Shown here in pieces: positions 1 through 7,856 of a DNA stretch of 64,000 nucleotides. The stretch spans positions 1-64,000 of the forward strand of contig JAPUDV010000071.1 of assembly GCA_027492875.1 (NCBI GenBank), given 5' to 3'. This stretch comes from Candidatus Competibacteraceae bacterium (GTDB taxonomy: Bacteria > Pseudomonadota > Gammaproteobacteria > Competibacterales > Competibacteraceae). The translations under genes were made by a program, and so were the position numbers. Under the pieces are notes generated by a model that was not told the DNA's origin, made no database searches, and was given only the letters and a program-made list of their open reading frames with translations. The stretch's first letter is position 1. Every line of letters starts with the position of its first letter.

Positions 1-22
1 CGCGTTTGATGGGGGTGGTCAT
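1..22 (-). CDS. 5' end of an unknown gene cut by the window edge
   Basis: On the minus strand an ATG at 22-20 opens a frame that runs off the left edge (MTTPIKR...). A purine-rich AGAGG lies a few bases upstream of the ATG, which is why a real start is suspected. Seven codons are too few to name a family. It would be transcribed away from the hic loci to its right, in the same direction. Confidence 0.3.
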
Positions 23-70
23 GGGAGCCTCTTTAGTGTGCGACGACGGTTCGGGATTAGATTTTTCAAA

Positions 71-295
71 TCATTTTGATGTCTTAGTAAACTCGTCAAC
101 AGTCATCTCTGACGAGCGAATTAAAGTTCTCAAAGTACCTTGGCTACTTCTTTGTGATCAGGGATAGTAAAGCGTTGCCATGCGCCCCTCTCTAACCATA
201 ATAATATGACTGCTCTGGCGTCGTACCACTTCCCAGCCTAGCTGTTCGAACGTCTCAACAACTTTTTTTCCACTCAACCGAGGCAAATGAGACAC
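71..295 (-). pseudogene. hicA: hicA toxin gene broken by two compensating frameshifts
   Basis: A GTG directly after the hicB stop begins HLPRLSGKKVVETFEQLGWE, the typical start of the HicA mRNA-interferase fold, and continues to the conserved SHIIMVREGR segment that carries the catalytic histidine. The frame then slips by one base near 159-165 (LYYP then stop). The family sequence IPDHKEVAK continues in the next frame, and a second slip returns to the first frame for GTLRTLIRSSEMTVDEF, ending at the TGA at 73-71. The total of 225 nt is divisible by three, so the two indels cancel in length but destroy the middle and C-terminus. Either the toxin is dead or the assembly has two indel errors here. 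Confidence 0.7.
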
Positions 296-502
296 TTACG
301 CCAGTACCTCAACCTGCCGTGTCTCAACGGTCAAGGGCAAGCCGCGCTCTGCTCTCACCTCCAAGCAAAGGTGGATGGCTTCCTGAATATTCTTTAAAGC
401 CTCTTCTTTCATACTGCCTTGGCTGACACAACCTGGAATAGCTGGGCATTCAATCACCCAAACACCATCCTCGTCTCTATCGATTATCACAGTAAATTTC
501 AT
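296..502 (-). CDS. hicB: HicB-family antitoxin
   Basis: This 68-residue protein has the compact HicB fold: MKFTVIIDRDEDGVWVIECP followed by a PAIPGCVSQG turn, then a helix (EEALKNIQEAIHLCLEVRAE). In HicAB systems the antitoxin binds and blocks the HicA RNase and represses its own promoter. It lacks the C-terminal DNA-binding extension of longer HicB proteins, so repression by this protein alone is uncertain. The gene precedes hicA and its stop abuts the GTG of the damaged hicA, so the pair was translationally coupled. The antitoxin frame is intact while its toxin is not. Confidence 0.85.
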   Translation of the reverse strand: MKFTVIIDRDEDGVWVIECPAIPGCVSQGSMKEEALKNIQEAIHLCLEVRAERGLPLTVETRQVEVLA

Positions 503-548
503 ATGAATCCCCAGGGCTTTTTGAGGCGTAATGATGATTTTACTTCAT

Positions 549-767
549 TCACAAGTCTTCTGGCTTTGACTTTAATCCGGTATGTTTCGCAATTCTCACC
601 AACATACGTGGTCCGATCTCTTCTCGATCATGAAAAGAAAACACGAAGTCAGGTCATTCTGAACGTGAACGAGTACGATGTAAGTTTGACTGGCGCTTGA
701 GTTGCCAACCGATACTCATCAGCGCTGCGAACACTTGATTAGCTTTCGTTGATGGCCATCGATTCAT
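549..767 (-). pseudogene. hicA: second hicA toxin gene with an in-frame stop
   Basis: Seven bases after the upstream hicB stop an ATG starts MNRWPSTKANQVFAALMSIG, followed by WQLKRQSNLHRT, matching the HicA type with a KRQxGSHRT motif. Codon 38 (656-654) is TGA at a place where relatives usually have tryptophan just before PDFVF. The same frame then continues with PDFVFSFHDREEIGPRMLVR and IAKHTGLKSKPEDL to a normal stop. A single G-to-A change from TGG would explain the stop. The truncated 37-residue product would lack most of the fold, so the toxin is very probably inactive unless the stop is read through. Confidence 0.75.
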
Positions 768-773
768 GCGGAA

Positions 774-968
774 CTACATGAAATAGTGGTTGACTGAGGA
801 ACTTTCTTCTTGTTCCAATTTCTCAGCTAATACTCTCAAAGCCAGAGCTTCCGCTTTGATTATTGCCTTATCTGGCGTATTTCCATAAGCCAACACTCCA
901 AGTAGCCCGACAACTTCGGCCAACCAGCGCCCATCAACTTCCTGTTCATACTCGGTATTGAAATTCAT
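774..968 (-). CDS. hicB: HicB-family antitoxin, second locus
   Basis: This 64-residue protein (EYEQEVDGRWLAEV, a turn, then DKAIIKAEALALRVLAEKLE) resembles the small HicB-like antitoxins paired with the HicA type found just downstream. The ATG at 968 is preceded by a perfect AAGGAGG ribosome-binding site, so the gene is well expressed at the translational level. It is not a close copy of the hicB at 296-502, so the two loci are independent toxin-antitoxin modules rather than a duplication. Its toxin partner at 549-767 carries a premature stop. Confidence 0.75.
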   Translation of the reverse strand: MNFNTEYEQEVDGRWLAEVVGLLGVLAYGNTPDKAIIKAEALALRVLAEKLEQEESSSVNHYFM

Positions 969-1272
969 TTAAAACCTCCTTAGAGAATATCCGATCTCTT
1001 TACTTCGCAGCATCCCATTCTGGAAACTTGGCATTCCAAATAGTAGTACCGTTATCCATCACCTCAGCAACCGTATTACCAGCCAGAGTTCATATACCAA
1101 AGTAAGAGACTGTCGAAAAACTGCCCGTGTAAAATAAAAGCTTTGTTGATGCAGGAACCTTTTTTCGGACGATTTTGGCTGATCATCTTTGGATATTTTG
1201 TTTATTTAATCAATAAGTTAGTTTTTATACAGCTTCTGAAGGTACGCAGCGTATACCCTAACTTGGCTCGAA
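969..1272. other. intergenic stretch with a possible short coding remnant
   Basis: No complete gene is visible. On the minus strand 1089-1000 reads a 29-codon open tail (TLAGNTVAEVMDNG then TTIWNAKFPEWDAAK) ending in TAA. The frame is closed upstream by a TGA at 1092-1090, beyond which STVSYFGI continues the same protein-like texture. This could be the last part of a decayed gene, but I cannot name the family. The rest is AT-rich and featureless. Confidence 0.3.
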
Positions 1273-2412
1273 TCATTTCTTTTCACCTAATACCAACCCA
1301 GCAACCAACAGTGGTAATGTAAACATCACATATCCTTTACCTTCCCAAGTTTGCCATGATTTCAAGTGAAATAATCCATTACTTAGCAATTCATTAATAC
1401 CTACAAATATAAATGGTGTAGATAAGACTGTCCATAAGAAAAACATCCAAGTTGAAGGACATTTTGTTAAATGTCGCCATCCATACCATCCGAACATAGC
1501 CCAGATTAAAGTACCAAAAAAAAGGATTATTAGCGATCCACCATGAGCTGCCCGACCAATCACATGTAATGGCTGATAAAAAACTCCTTGGCTATATGCC
1601 CAAATCCAAAAGATGAGATGAACAGTTACAGTGATTCCAACTGATAAAATTAAAAACACTCTTGCTCGGAAATAATCTATTTTTACCAAGCAACTGCTTA
1701 ATGCTACAGGAAAAATAATAAATGGCACCCTAGCTGTTGCAACCAAACCAACCAGAACGGCAATGATGATAAAATAGATGTCGTCTTTGTAATAAAAGTT
1801 TAGCGCTAACGTTAGGCCAACTAAAGCTAAAATTATTGCTGGCAAATCATGGCCAATGATACTCATTTGCAGAAAATTTAGAGATAATAGCGTCAACAGA
1901 ATATAAATTAAAGCGTGTGTTGCTTTGCAAATCTTAGCAAGCATAAACCCAGAAAAAAATAAGTAAATAGGCGTAAGAATCGTAATTAATCCACCTAATA
2001 ATAGAGGAGAGTTCAATAGTATCCATCCTGGCCCAGGACTAATTGGCGCACCATCAAATATTCTGATAGAATAAGGATTTAACCCATCATAAAATAGCGC
2101 CGCCGCCGGCCCTATCAAGGCACTAGGCGCCGAGCTGGGATTTGGTACTAACCGAGTTCCTGGATAAAGCAATATATTTAGTAGGCCAAGCACCACAATA
2201 AGTAAAAGCCACAGCAGATTATAATCTAAGATTTTTGACTTTTTCAGACCAAGTTTTTCAATTAAAAAAACAAAAAAAACCAAGAAAATAGCATAAGATA
2301 AGATAAGAAAAACAGAATATTCATAAAAAAATACCATAAAGAAAGGCGCAGAAGTAACTATTGAAATTACTATATATAAAATATAATAAAAATATGATTC
2401 TTTATCTGTCAT
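1273..2412 (-). CDS. AT-rich polytopic membrane protein, glycosyltransferase-like topology
   Basis: The product of about 379 residues is almost entirely hydrophobic, with roughly ten predicted membrane segments and a longer loop after the second third (LLYPGTRLVPNPSSAPSALI). A polyprenol-phosphate-dependent GT-C glycosyltransferase of the GT87 kind has this general layout, but I see no diagnostic acidic motif, so the function is unassigned. ATG 2412 is preferred; an in-frame TTG at 2430 would add six residues. Base composition is strikingly AT-rich compared with the GC-rich genes from 2642 onward, with many AAA, ATA and TTA codons. It is flanked by toxin-antitoxin remnants and a mobile-element-like hairpin block, which points to horizontal acquisition. 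Confidence 0.65.
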   Translation of the reverse strand: MTDKESYFYYILYIVISIVTSAPFFMVFFYEYSVFLILSYAIFLVFFVFLIEKLGLKKSKILDYNLLWLLLIVVLGLLNILLYPGTRLVPNPSSAPSALIGPAAALFYDGLNPYSIRIFDGAPISPGPGWILLNSPLLLGGLITILTPIYLFFSGFMLAKICKATHALIYILLTLLSLNFLQMSIIGHDLPAIILALVGLTLALNFYYKDDIYFIIIAVLVGLVATARVPFIIFPVALSSCLVKIDYFRARVFLILSVGITVTVHLIFWIWAYSQGVFYQPLHVIGRAAHGGSLIILFFGTLIWAMFGWYGWRHLTKCPSTWMFFLWTVLSTPFIFVGINELLSNGLFHLKSWQTWEGKGYVMFTLPLLVAGLVLGEKK

Positions 2413-2432
2413 TAGATTGCAATTACTCAACT

Positions 2433-2634
2433 ACCCACCACCTAAAAGACGGTGGGTTGGCTAACGGGGGATAAACCCCCGCTTGAAACGCTTCTCAGCG
2501 GATTGAACTGCCGACTAAAGAACGCGACGCCTAAAGGCGGTGATTTGTACCACAGGCTGCCGCTTACGCGGCTAAAGCCGCAGCTATGGAACTCAAAGGT
2601 TAGCCCCTCTCTACATGATCAGAGAGGGGCTTTT
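2433..2634 (+). ncRNA. hairpin-rich block, candidate IS200/IS605-type end or structured RNA
   Basis: Five stem-loops follow each other. ACCCACC (2433-2439) pairs with GGTGGGT (2451-2457); CGGGGG (2465-2470) with CCCCCG (2476-2481); CGCC (2528-2531) with GGCG (2536-2539); GCGGC (2568-2572) with GCCGC (2577-2581); and an 11-bp terminator stem ends the block. The first four have a TAAA in the loop. Such a series is reminiscent of the right end of TnpB-type IS200/IS605 elements, where a guide-type RNA is encoded. No tnpA or tnpB is present, so this is a remnant or a free-standing RNA. Orientation is inferred from the terminator. Confidence 0.4.
2602..2634 (+). terminator. rho-independent terminator
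   Basis: AGCCCCTCTCT (2602-2612) and AGAGAGGGGCT (2621-2631) form a perfect 11-bp stem with an 8-base loop, followed by a T run on the plus strand. No plus-strand protein gene lies upstream, so it most likely ends the transcript of the hairpin block. Confidence 0.75.
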
Positions 2635-2641
2635 CCCTACC

Positions 2642-3817
2642 TCACACCGGCCGCCGTTTAATCAACAGTCGCCGTTCGATCTCGAAGATCTTGCTGCTGA
2701 TCTTCTCCTTGCTCAGCTTCTGCTTATCGTTCTCCTTGATGAACAGATCCGCCCCATAAGTTTCCAGCGCGGCGGCGGCACTGATGTTCTTCACCCCGAT
2801 GAACTGGAAGGTGACGATGCCAACGGCGTCGGTATTGGACAGAGTTTCCGTCGCCACCACCCGCGACAGCGCCGCCACCGTATCGCCGGACACCGCCGGC
2901 TGGGTGTGATAACCCTCGGTGAAGCCCAGTTCCCACAGTGCGTTTTCGCTGACATCGCGACTGGCCAAGCCCTCCAGCCAGGCGAACACCAGCCCGCCGT
3001 ACACAATCGGCTCGCCGCTCATCTTGCCCGACAGGCCGGTGCTATACACCCGATCAAAATGCAACGGATGGGTGTTACCGACCAGATAGGTCCAGGCCAT
3101 GTGCTCGTCGGTGATGGTGCGACCGTTGGCGTGGACGATCAGATCGCCGAGCGAGAAGTCCTCGAAATAGGTGTTGGGACCGGTCAACTGACTCGGATAG
3201 CCGCCCGCGTTGATCGGCAGATCCACCACCGGATGTTCCACCCACGGAAATTCGACCGGTGTGGTCGGCGCGGGGGTGGTCGGCAGGCGGTCGCCGCGAT
3301 AGCCGACCATGATCTTGCGTTCGTACTGCAACACCACCTGATTGTGCTGGTTCACGCCCAGGGTGCGAATCAGCACGATACCCGGCTTGTCTTCGCCGCG
3401 CGCCTTGCGGTCCATCACCTTGGTGTAGCCGCGCAGGGTGTCGCCCGGATAGACCGGCCGCAGGAACTGCACGTTGTAGTAACCGAGATTGGCGATGGCC
3501 TTTTCGGAGTCGTTGTGGACCCCCAGCGACAGCACCACGTTGAACACCATCTGCGGGCTGGCCGGCAGATCCTGGAAACCGTGCGCCCTGGCATATTCCA
3601 GATTCAGATACAGCGGGTTGCACTGCATGAACACCCGGGCGAAGTCCAGCATCGGTCCGCGTTCAAAGGTATAGCCGCGCGGATGGACAAACACCTGTCC
3701 CGGCACGAATTCATCCAGATAGCGCCCGTACTGCGGCCGGCGCACCCATTCCAGGTTGACCGCCACCGACCCCGCCATTTCCGCCGTCTGTTCGCTCAGT
3801 CGCATCGAGAAACTCAT
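2642..3817 (-). CDS. mch: mesaconyl-CoA hydratase-like double MaoC (hotdog) protein
   Basis: The 391-residue protein has two MaoC/hotdog halves. The first (about 40-190) contains the GYTFERGPMLDFARVF segment. The second (about 215-360) contains the hydratase motif TITDEHMAWTYLVGNTHPLH with the Asp and His expected to activate water. Double-hotdog proteins of this length include mesaconyl-CoA hydratase, which converts mesaconyl-CoA to beta-methylmalyl-CoA in the ethylmalonyl-CoA pathway. The gene starts three bases after the stop of the methylsuccinyl-CoA dehydrogenase gene, whose product mesaconyl-CoA is its substrate. The assignment rests mostly on this pairing; a general enoyl-CoA hydratase cannot be excluded. 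The last 40 residues are lysine-rich. Confidence 0.75.
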   Translation of the reverse strand: MSFSMRLSEQTAEMAGSVAVNLEWVRRPQYGRYLDEFVPGQVFVHPRGYTFERGPMLDFARVFMQCNPLYLNLEYARAHGFQDLPASPQMVFNVVLSLGVHNDSEKAIANLGYYNVQFLRPVYPGDTLRGYTKVMDRKARGEDKPGIVLIRTLGVNQHNQVVLQYERKIMVGYRGDRLPTTPAPTTPVEFPWVEHPVVDLPINAGGYPSQLTGPNTYFEDFSLGDLIVHANGRTITDEHMAWTYLVGNTHPLHFDRVYSTGLSGKMSGEPIVYGGLVFAWLEGLASRDVSENALWELGFTEGYHTQPAVSGDTVAALSRVVATETLSNTDAVGIVTFQFIGVKNISAAAALETYGADLFIKENDKQKLSKEKISSKIFEIERRLLIKRRPV

Positions 3818-3820
3818 GGC

Positions 3821-5542
3821 TCAACCCTCCACTTCGGCCTTGGCCTTGGCGTTGTCCACCAGCGAACGGGCAATCACCTTCAAGGCCAGGGTTTCCTCGG
3901 CGCCTTCGAAGATCGACAGCACCCGTGCGTCGATGAAATAGCGGCTGACCGGCATTTCCTCGGCGTAACCCATGCCGCCGTGAATTTGTAGCGCCTCACG
4001 GGTCACCCACTCGGCGGTCTTGCAGGTGAAAAACTTGACCATGCTGGCTTCCATATCGCCCTCGCCCTGATCCATCAGCCGGCCCACCGAGTAGGTAAAC
4101 TGGCGGCTGACCGCCAGATAGGTCGCTATCCGCGCCAGCTTGATTTGAGTCAACTGATAATCGCCAATCGGATAACCGAACACCACCCGTTCCTGGGCGT
4201 AGCTCAGCGCCCGTTCGTAGGCCGCCTGCATGACACCCACCGCCCGGGCAGCGGTCTGGATGCGGCCACCGGCGAAACCGGCCATGGTGAAATAGAAACC
4301 CTTGCCCTCGCCTTTCGGCCCTCCCAGCATGTTTTCTTCCGGGACAAAGACGTTGTCGAAGAACAGGTCGAAGGAGTGCATCCCGCGATAGCCGATGGTG
4401 GCGATCGCCTTGCCGGTCAACTTGCCGCCGCTTTCCTGAGTGAACTCGAAGGAATGGCCAGGATAAGTCGGCTTCTCAAGCAGGAACATCGACAGGCCGC
4501 GATGACCGATGGAAATGTCGGGGTTGGTGCGGGCCAGAATCAGCAGCACCCCGGCCTTGCCGCCGAAGGTGCACCAAGTCTTGGCGCCGTTCAGCAGCCA
4601 GCCACCCTCGGTCTTGGTGGCTTTCAGCCGCATGTTGGCCACGTCGGAACCGTAGTTGGGTTCGGTCACCGCCACCGCGCACAGCAGATCGCCGGACGCC
4701 AGTTGCGGCAGCCACTTCTCTTTCTGTTCCTCGGTGCCACCCTTGAGCAGCGCCTTGGACAGGATTTCGGGCCGGGTGATCAGGCTACCGGCGGCGCCCA
4801 GCGAGCCGCGAGTCAGTTCCTCGGTCACCACGATCATGCCCAGATTGTCTTCGCCCTCGTCGCTCTGGATGCCGCCGAAGCGCTCCGGAATGGAAATGCC
4901 GAAGCAGCCCATTTCCCGGACCTGATCGAGGATGGTGTCGGGAATGTCGAGATCGTGGCGGTGGATTTCCTCGGCCAGCGGCATCACCACTTCCTCGGCC
5001 ACCCGGCGGAAGGTGTCGCGCATCATCTCGTGATGGTCGTCCAGCAAATAGGCGCCGGTCACGCCATCCTGGCTGCGAACCCGCTGCCCCAGGTCGGCGA
5101 CCAGGGCCGCCGGCAGTTGCGCCAGGCAGAACCCGCGTACCGTCGGATGATCCACGGTGGCGTTCAGCCAGTTGTCGTTCAGGCCGAAATCGGCCGGGCG
5201 CGAACTCAGGCGATTGCGGAGACTCTGAATGGCCTCGGCGGCGAACAGCAGCGCGAACCGCTCTTCCAGAATCGCCTCGCCGGTCGGGCCGCCGCCGGCC
5301 GCGCGCGCGCGCTTGGCGTAATCGAGCATGAAGCGGGCGCCGGTCACTTCCGCACAGGACAACGCCAAGTCGTAACTCACCAGTTGGTGTTGGTCGAGCA
5401 GAGCGGCGGATACTTTGCCATCGGCTTTCTGGGTCCGTTCCTTGAGATCCGCCAACGCGAAGTCGAGTGCTTTCTGGACGGCGGTTAGTGCCAGGGCGGC
5501 CTGCTGCAACTGCTCTGCCGGATTCTGGATCGGTGCGGACAT
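3821..5542 (-). CDS. mcd: (2S)-methylsuccinyl-CoA dehydrogenase
   Basis: This acyl-CoA dehydrogenase has 573 residues. The last 400 are the usual flavin domain: FAD-binding CAVAVTEPNYGSDV, the C-terminal helices with ALQIHGGMGYAEE, and SIFEGAEETLAL, whose Glu is the likely catalytic base. It has an extra N-terminal helical region of about 150 residues. That extension is characteristic of methylsuccinyl-CoA dehydrogenases, which oxidise methylsuccinyl-CoA to mesaconyl-CoA in the ethylmalonyl-CoA pathway of acetyl-CoA assimilation. The following hydratase gene completes the next step. The ATG is preceded by GAGGT. A minus-strand promoter is likely in the 335-base divergent gap, though no strong -35/-10 pair stands out. 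Confidence 0.82.
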   Translation of the reverse strand: MSAPIQNPAEQLQQAALALTAVQKALDFALADLKERTQKADGKVSAALLDQHQLVSYDLALSCAEVTGARFMLDYAKRARAAGGGPTGEAILEERFALLFAAEAIQSLRNRLSSRPADFGLNDNWLNATVDHPTVRGFCLAQLPAALVADLGQRVRSQDGVTGAYLLDDHHEMMRDTFRRVAEEVVMPLAEEIHRHDLDIPDTILDQVREMGCFGISIPERFGGIQSDEGEDNLGMIVVTEELTRGSLGAAGSLITRPEILSKALLKGGTEEQKEKWLPQLASGDLLCAVAVTEPNYGSDVANMRLKATKTEGGWLLNGAKTWCTFGGKAGVLLILARTNPDISIGHRGLSMFLLEKPTYPGHSFEFTQESGGKLTGKAIATIGYRGMHSFDLFFDNVFVPEENMLGGPKGEGKGFYFTMAGFAGGRIQTAARAVGVMQAAYERALSYAQERVVFGYPIGDYQLTQIKLARIATYLAVSRQFTYSVGRLMDQGEGDMEASMVKFFTCKTAEWVTREALQIHGGMGYAEEMPVSRYFIDARVLSIFEGAEETLALKVIARSLVDNAKAKAEVEG

Positions 5543-5737
5543 TGGTTTACCTCGTCTGGTGACGGTTATTCACGAAAACCATAAATTTAGTAAGCTCTAA
5601 CCGCGAAGTGTAAGGGAAAATCGCTCGGAGCACACGGTTTGAACCGGCGCGGCGGCAAAAAATTCCGGCGGAAATCGGCCGCTTGCATTTTGAAAGCGGC
5701 CGTTGTGAGCCGTCTTGCCGGTTCTGGCGCGAGTGAG

Positions 5738-5766
5738 TTAGTCCGCCGACGATTATCCCTTATAAT
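5738..5766 (+). promoter_or_regulatory. sigma70-type promoter in the divergent gap 5543-5877
   Basis: TTAGTC (5738-5743) and a consensus TATAAT (5761-5766) are 17 bases apart, pointing to transcription toward the gene at 5878 with a leader of about 105 bases. The rest of the 335-base gap between this gene and mcd holds only a pair of GC-rich short repeats and no coding signal. Confidence 0.55.
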
Positions 5767-5877
5767 CCGGGATTTCCAGGGCCGGGGCACGAGCTTCATT
5801 CCCCCGATCACCCCTTCAATCGTCATGGCCGGCGCCTCCGAAATTCGGGCGCGACGCCGCACCGAAAGAGATCCATC

Positions 5878-7167
5878 GTGGCCACAACCTCTACCGCATC
5901 GAACGAACTTAGCCACTATGCCGGCTTGCTGGCGCTCGAACTGGACCCACAGCGGGCCGATTTCACCGGCGTGCCGCCCGAGCCGCTGAGCGTCACGGCC
6001 GCCACCGCCCTGGCCGGCCATCTCGCCAAGGATCTGGACCGTATTCTCGACGGCATCCACCATCTGGGGTTGATCCTGCCGGGGGCGCTGTACGATCAGA
6101 CTGAAATCCTCCGCCCCGGCTTTCCCTTGATCAACGCCTTAACCGAATTGTACAGCGGCAGCGACCGCGACCGGATGTTCAAACCCCGGCTGATCGCCCT
6201 GGGCAGCGACCATGGCTATTTCCCGGTGGCCGCTATCAACCCGCAGCGCCGGCCCGGTTCCGGTCCCCTGCTGTTGCTGCCGTTCTGCTTCGTCGGCCCG
6301 CGCGACGACATCGCCCGATTGGCGCGCGTCATGGAAGATACCCTGCTGCAAAATGGCGAAACCTCGCAGGCTACGCGCGAGGCGGCCCAGGAAGCGTTTG
6401 GACTGACCGCGATGAATCTGTCCTACGCCACCATCGGCGACCTGTGCGCTCTGCTGCGGGTACAACTGGATGGCAACGGTCTGCTGCCGCTGTGGGAGCT
6501 GCTGGAGCAATCCTGGTTCGAGCGGCCCGGCGCCCGTGCCGCGACCCTGGACGGCGGCAACCGCTTCCTGGTGGCCGGCGACCACGCCCATACCCCGTTC
6601 TACACCTTCGACGACTGGGCGCAGTTCGGGCCGGGTCGTTCCCTGCCAGCGACGGAACTGGGGGAAGGTTATCGGCGCTGGGCGCACTTGCAGCGGCAAT
6701 ATGCACTGGCCTTGGAAGCCTACGGACTGCATGTGCGCTGGGTGCTGGCCAACCCGCAACTGGAGACAACGCTGGCCACCGTGGAGGGTGAAGCGGCGAA
6801 GGCGGCGTTCCGGGAAATTCCCTGCCTGTCGGGAGATTATCTGGTCGAGGCGATTTTCCAGAACGACAGCGAGCATCCAGAACGGCGGATGTCGATCACC
6901 AACCAGGCCGACCCGGAACTGGGCACCTTGGCCTATACGGTCACCACCCTGGACGCTGGCGGGCAATTGTTGCGGCTGGAGCATCACTACCCGCTGCGAC
7001 CGCAGGGATTGAATGCGATCATCGACCGGCTGGTCCAGCGCTGCAACGAACAGGACGCCGAGCGGCAGGTGCTGCATCCCGGCCGGCTGCTGTACTCGGA
7101 GAGCGGACGAAATTTGCGAGCCGCGACCGTCACCGACCTGCCGGCGTCAACGGAGCGGCTGCATTAA
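5878..7167 (+). CDS. conserved-looking cytoplasmic protein of unknown function
   Basis: The frame encodes 429 residues starting at GTG 5878, with AAAGAG ten bases upstream. There is no signal peptide or membrane segment. Recognisable texture includes a repeated aromatic/acidic pattern (HTPFYTFDDWAQFGPG) and a C-terminal half rich in beta-like segments. I do not recognise the family. Codon usage is strongly GC3-biased like the surrounding core genes, so it is a real, resident gene. It stands alone between mcd and the convergent lipoprotein gene and has its own promoter, so its context gives no functional hint. Confidence 0.7.
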   Translation: MATTSTASNELSHYAGLLALELDPQRADFTGVPPEPLSVTAATALAGHLAKDLDRILDGIHHLGLILPGALYDQTEILRPGFPLINALTELYSGSDRDRMFKPRLIALGSDHGYFPVAAINPQRRPGSGPLLLLPFCFVGPRDDIARLARVMEDTLLQNGETSQATREAAQEAFGLTAMNLSYATIGDLCALLRVQLDGNGLLPLWELLEQSWFERPGARAATLDGGNRFLVAGDHAHTPFYTFDDWAQFGPGRSLPATELGEGYRRWAHLQRQYALALEAYGLHVRWVLANPQLETTLATVEGEAAKAAFREIPCLSGDYLVEAIFQNDSEHPERRMSITNQADPELGTLAYTVTTLDAGGQLLRLEHHYPLRPQGLNAIIDRLVQRCNEQDAERQVLHPGRLLYSESGRNLRAATVTDLPASTERLH

Positions 7168-7248
7168 CGGCGCGGGCAATATCGGCAACCCACCGCGTCA
7201 TCGGCCCTGTCCCGTGACGGGAAAGGGTCCGAGCGCGGAAAAAGTATT

Positions 7249-7719
7249 TCAATAATGCGCCACCCGGGTCGTGCCGTCGTTACCGATCAACACCCGTACC
7301 CGGTCGCCGGGATAAAACGGCTCGTCGGCCGCCTGGGTGACGGCCAGCATCCGACCGTTATCCAATTGGACGGTGATTTCCAGACCCGGCTGCCGGGTCG
7401 CGTTCTCTTCGATCGCCGAACCAGCCAGCCCGCCCAGCACCGCTCCGCCGATAGCGCCGGCCACCTGGCCCCTGCCCCTGCCGATGGTGCTACCGGCCAC
7501 GCCGCCCAAGGCCGCGCCGCTCACTGCGCCAACGCCACTCCTGGTCCCCTCGATCAAAACCTGGCGGACGCTCTCCACATAACCCAAGCGCACATCCTGG
7601 GCCTCGCGGACCTGATCACGGCTATACGCACCGCCGGACATGCTGGCCGGACAGCCGCTCAACACCAGGCCCGCCGCCAAAACCACCGCCACAATCGCTG
7701 TCGTTTTCATCAATCGCAT
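7249..7719 (-). CDS. glycine-zipper outer-membrane lipoprotein, SlyB/Pcp-like
   Basis: From ATG 7719 (GAGGTGG five bases upstream) the protein begins MRLMKTTAIVAVVLAAG and carries a lipobox LVLSGC, so it is exported and lipidated at that Cys. Residues about 62-105 form a glycine-zipper 2TM segment (VSGAALGGVAGSTIG and GAIGGAVLGGLAGSAI). A C-terminal domain contains VQLDNGRMLAV and YPGDRVRVLIG. This is the layout of the SlyB/Pcp family of small outer-membrane lipoproteins thought to stabilise the envelope under stress. It is about 156 residues, a normal length. The frame could be extended upstream, but the signal peptide fixes the start. Confidence 0.85.
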   Translation of the reverse strand: MRLMKTTAIVAVVLAAGLVLSGCPASMSGGAYSRDQVREAQDVRLGYVESVRQVLIEGTRSGVGAVSGAALGGVAGSTIGRGRGQVAGAIGGAVLGGLAGSAIEENATRQPGLEITVQLDNGRMLAVTQAADEPFYPGDRVRVLIGNDGTTRVAHY

Positions 7720-7856
7720 CGTCCACCTCGTCGCGCATCGGCATTGTTCGAATTGAAATCGGTCCGGCATTATAGCCAAACCCACCCGTCAACATAGTCA
7801 GTGACACTGAATCGCGACCAGGCTTGCCCGCCACCACTCTTAGCGCCTACTCCACA

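Noticed and set aside
654-656. TGA in hicA as a selenocysteine or recoded codon
   Set aside because: Relatives have Trp at this place, other genes in the window use TGA as a normal stop, and no SECIS-like hairpin follows.
419-700. 93-codon plus-strand frame across the hic region
   Set aside because: It is antisense to hicB and hicA remnants, has no ribosome-binding site and no recognisable motif.
2615-3991. Long open frame on the plus strand opposite the hydratase gene
   Set aside because: It is the antisense of mch and the end of mcd; high GC keeps antisense frames open, and its His/Arg-rich product has no domain.
4145-5488. 447-codon plus-strand frame opposite mcd
   Set aside because: It is wholly antisense to a clear acyl-CoA dehydrogenase and is biased in composition only.
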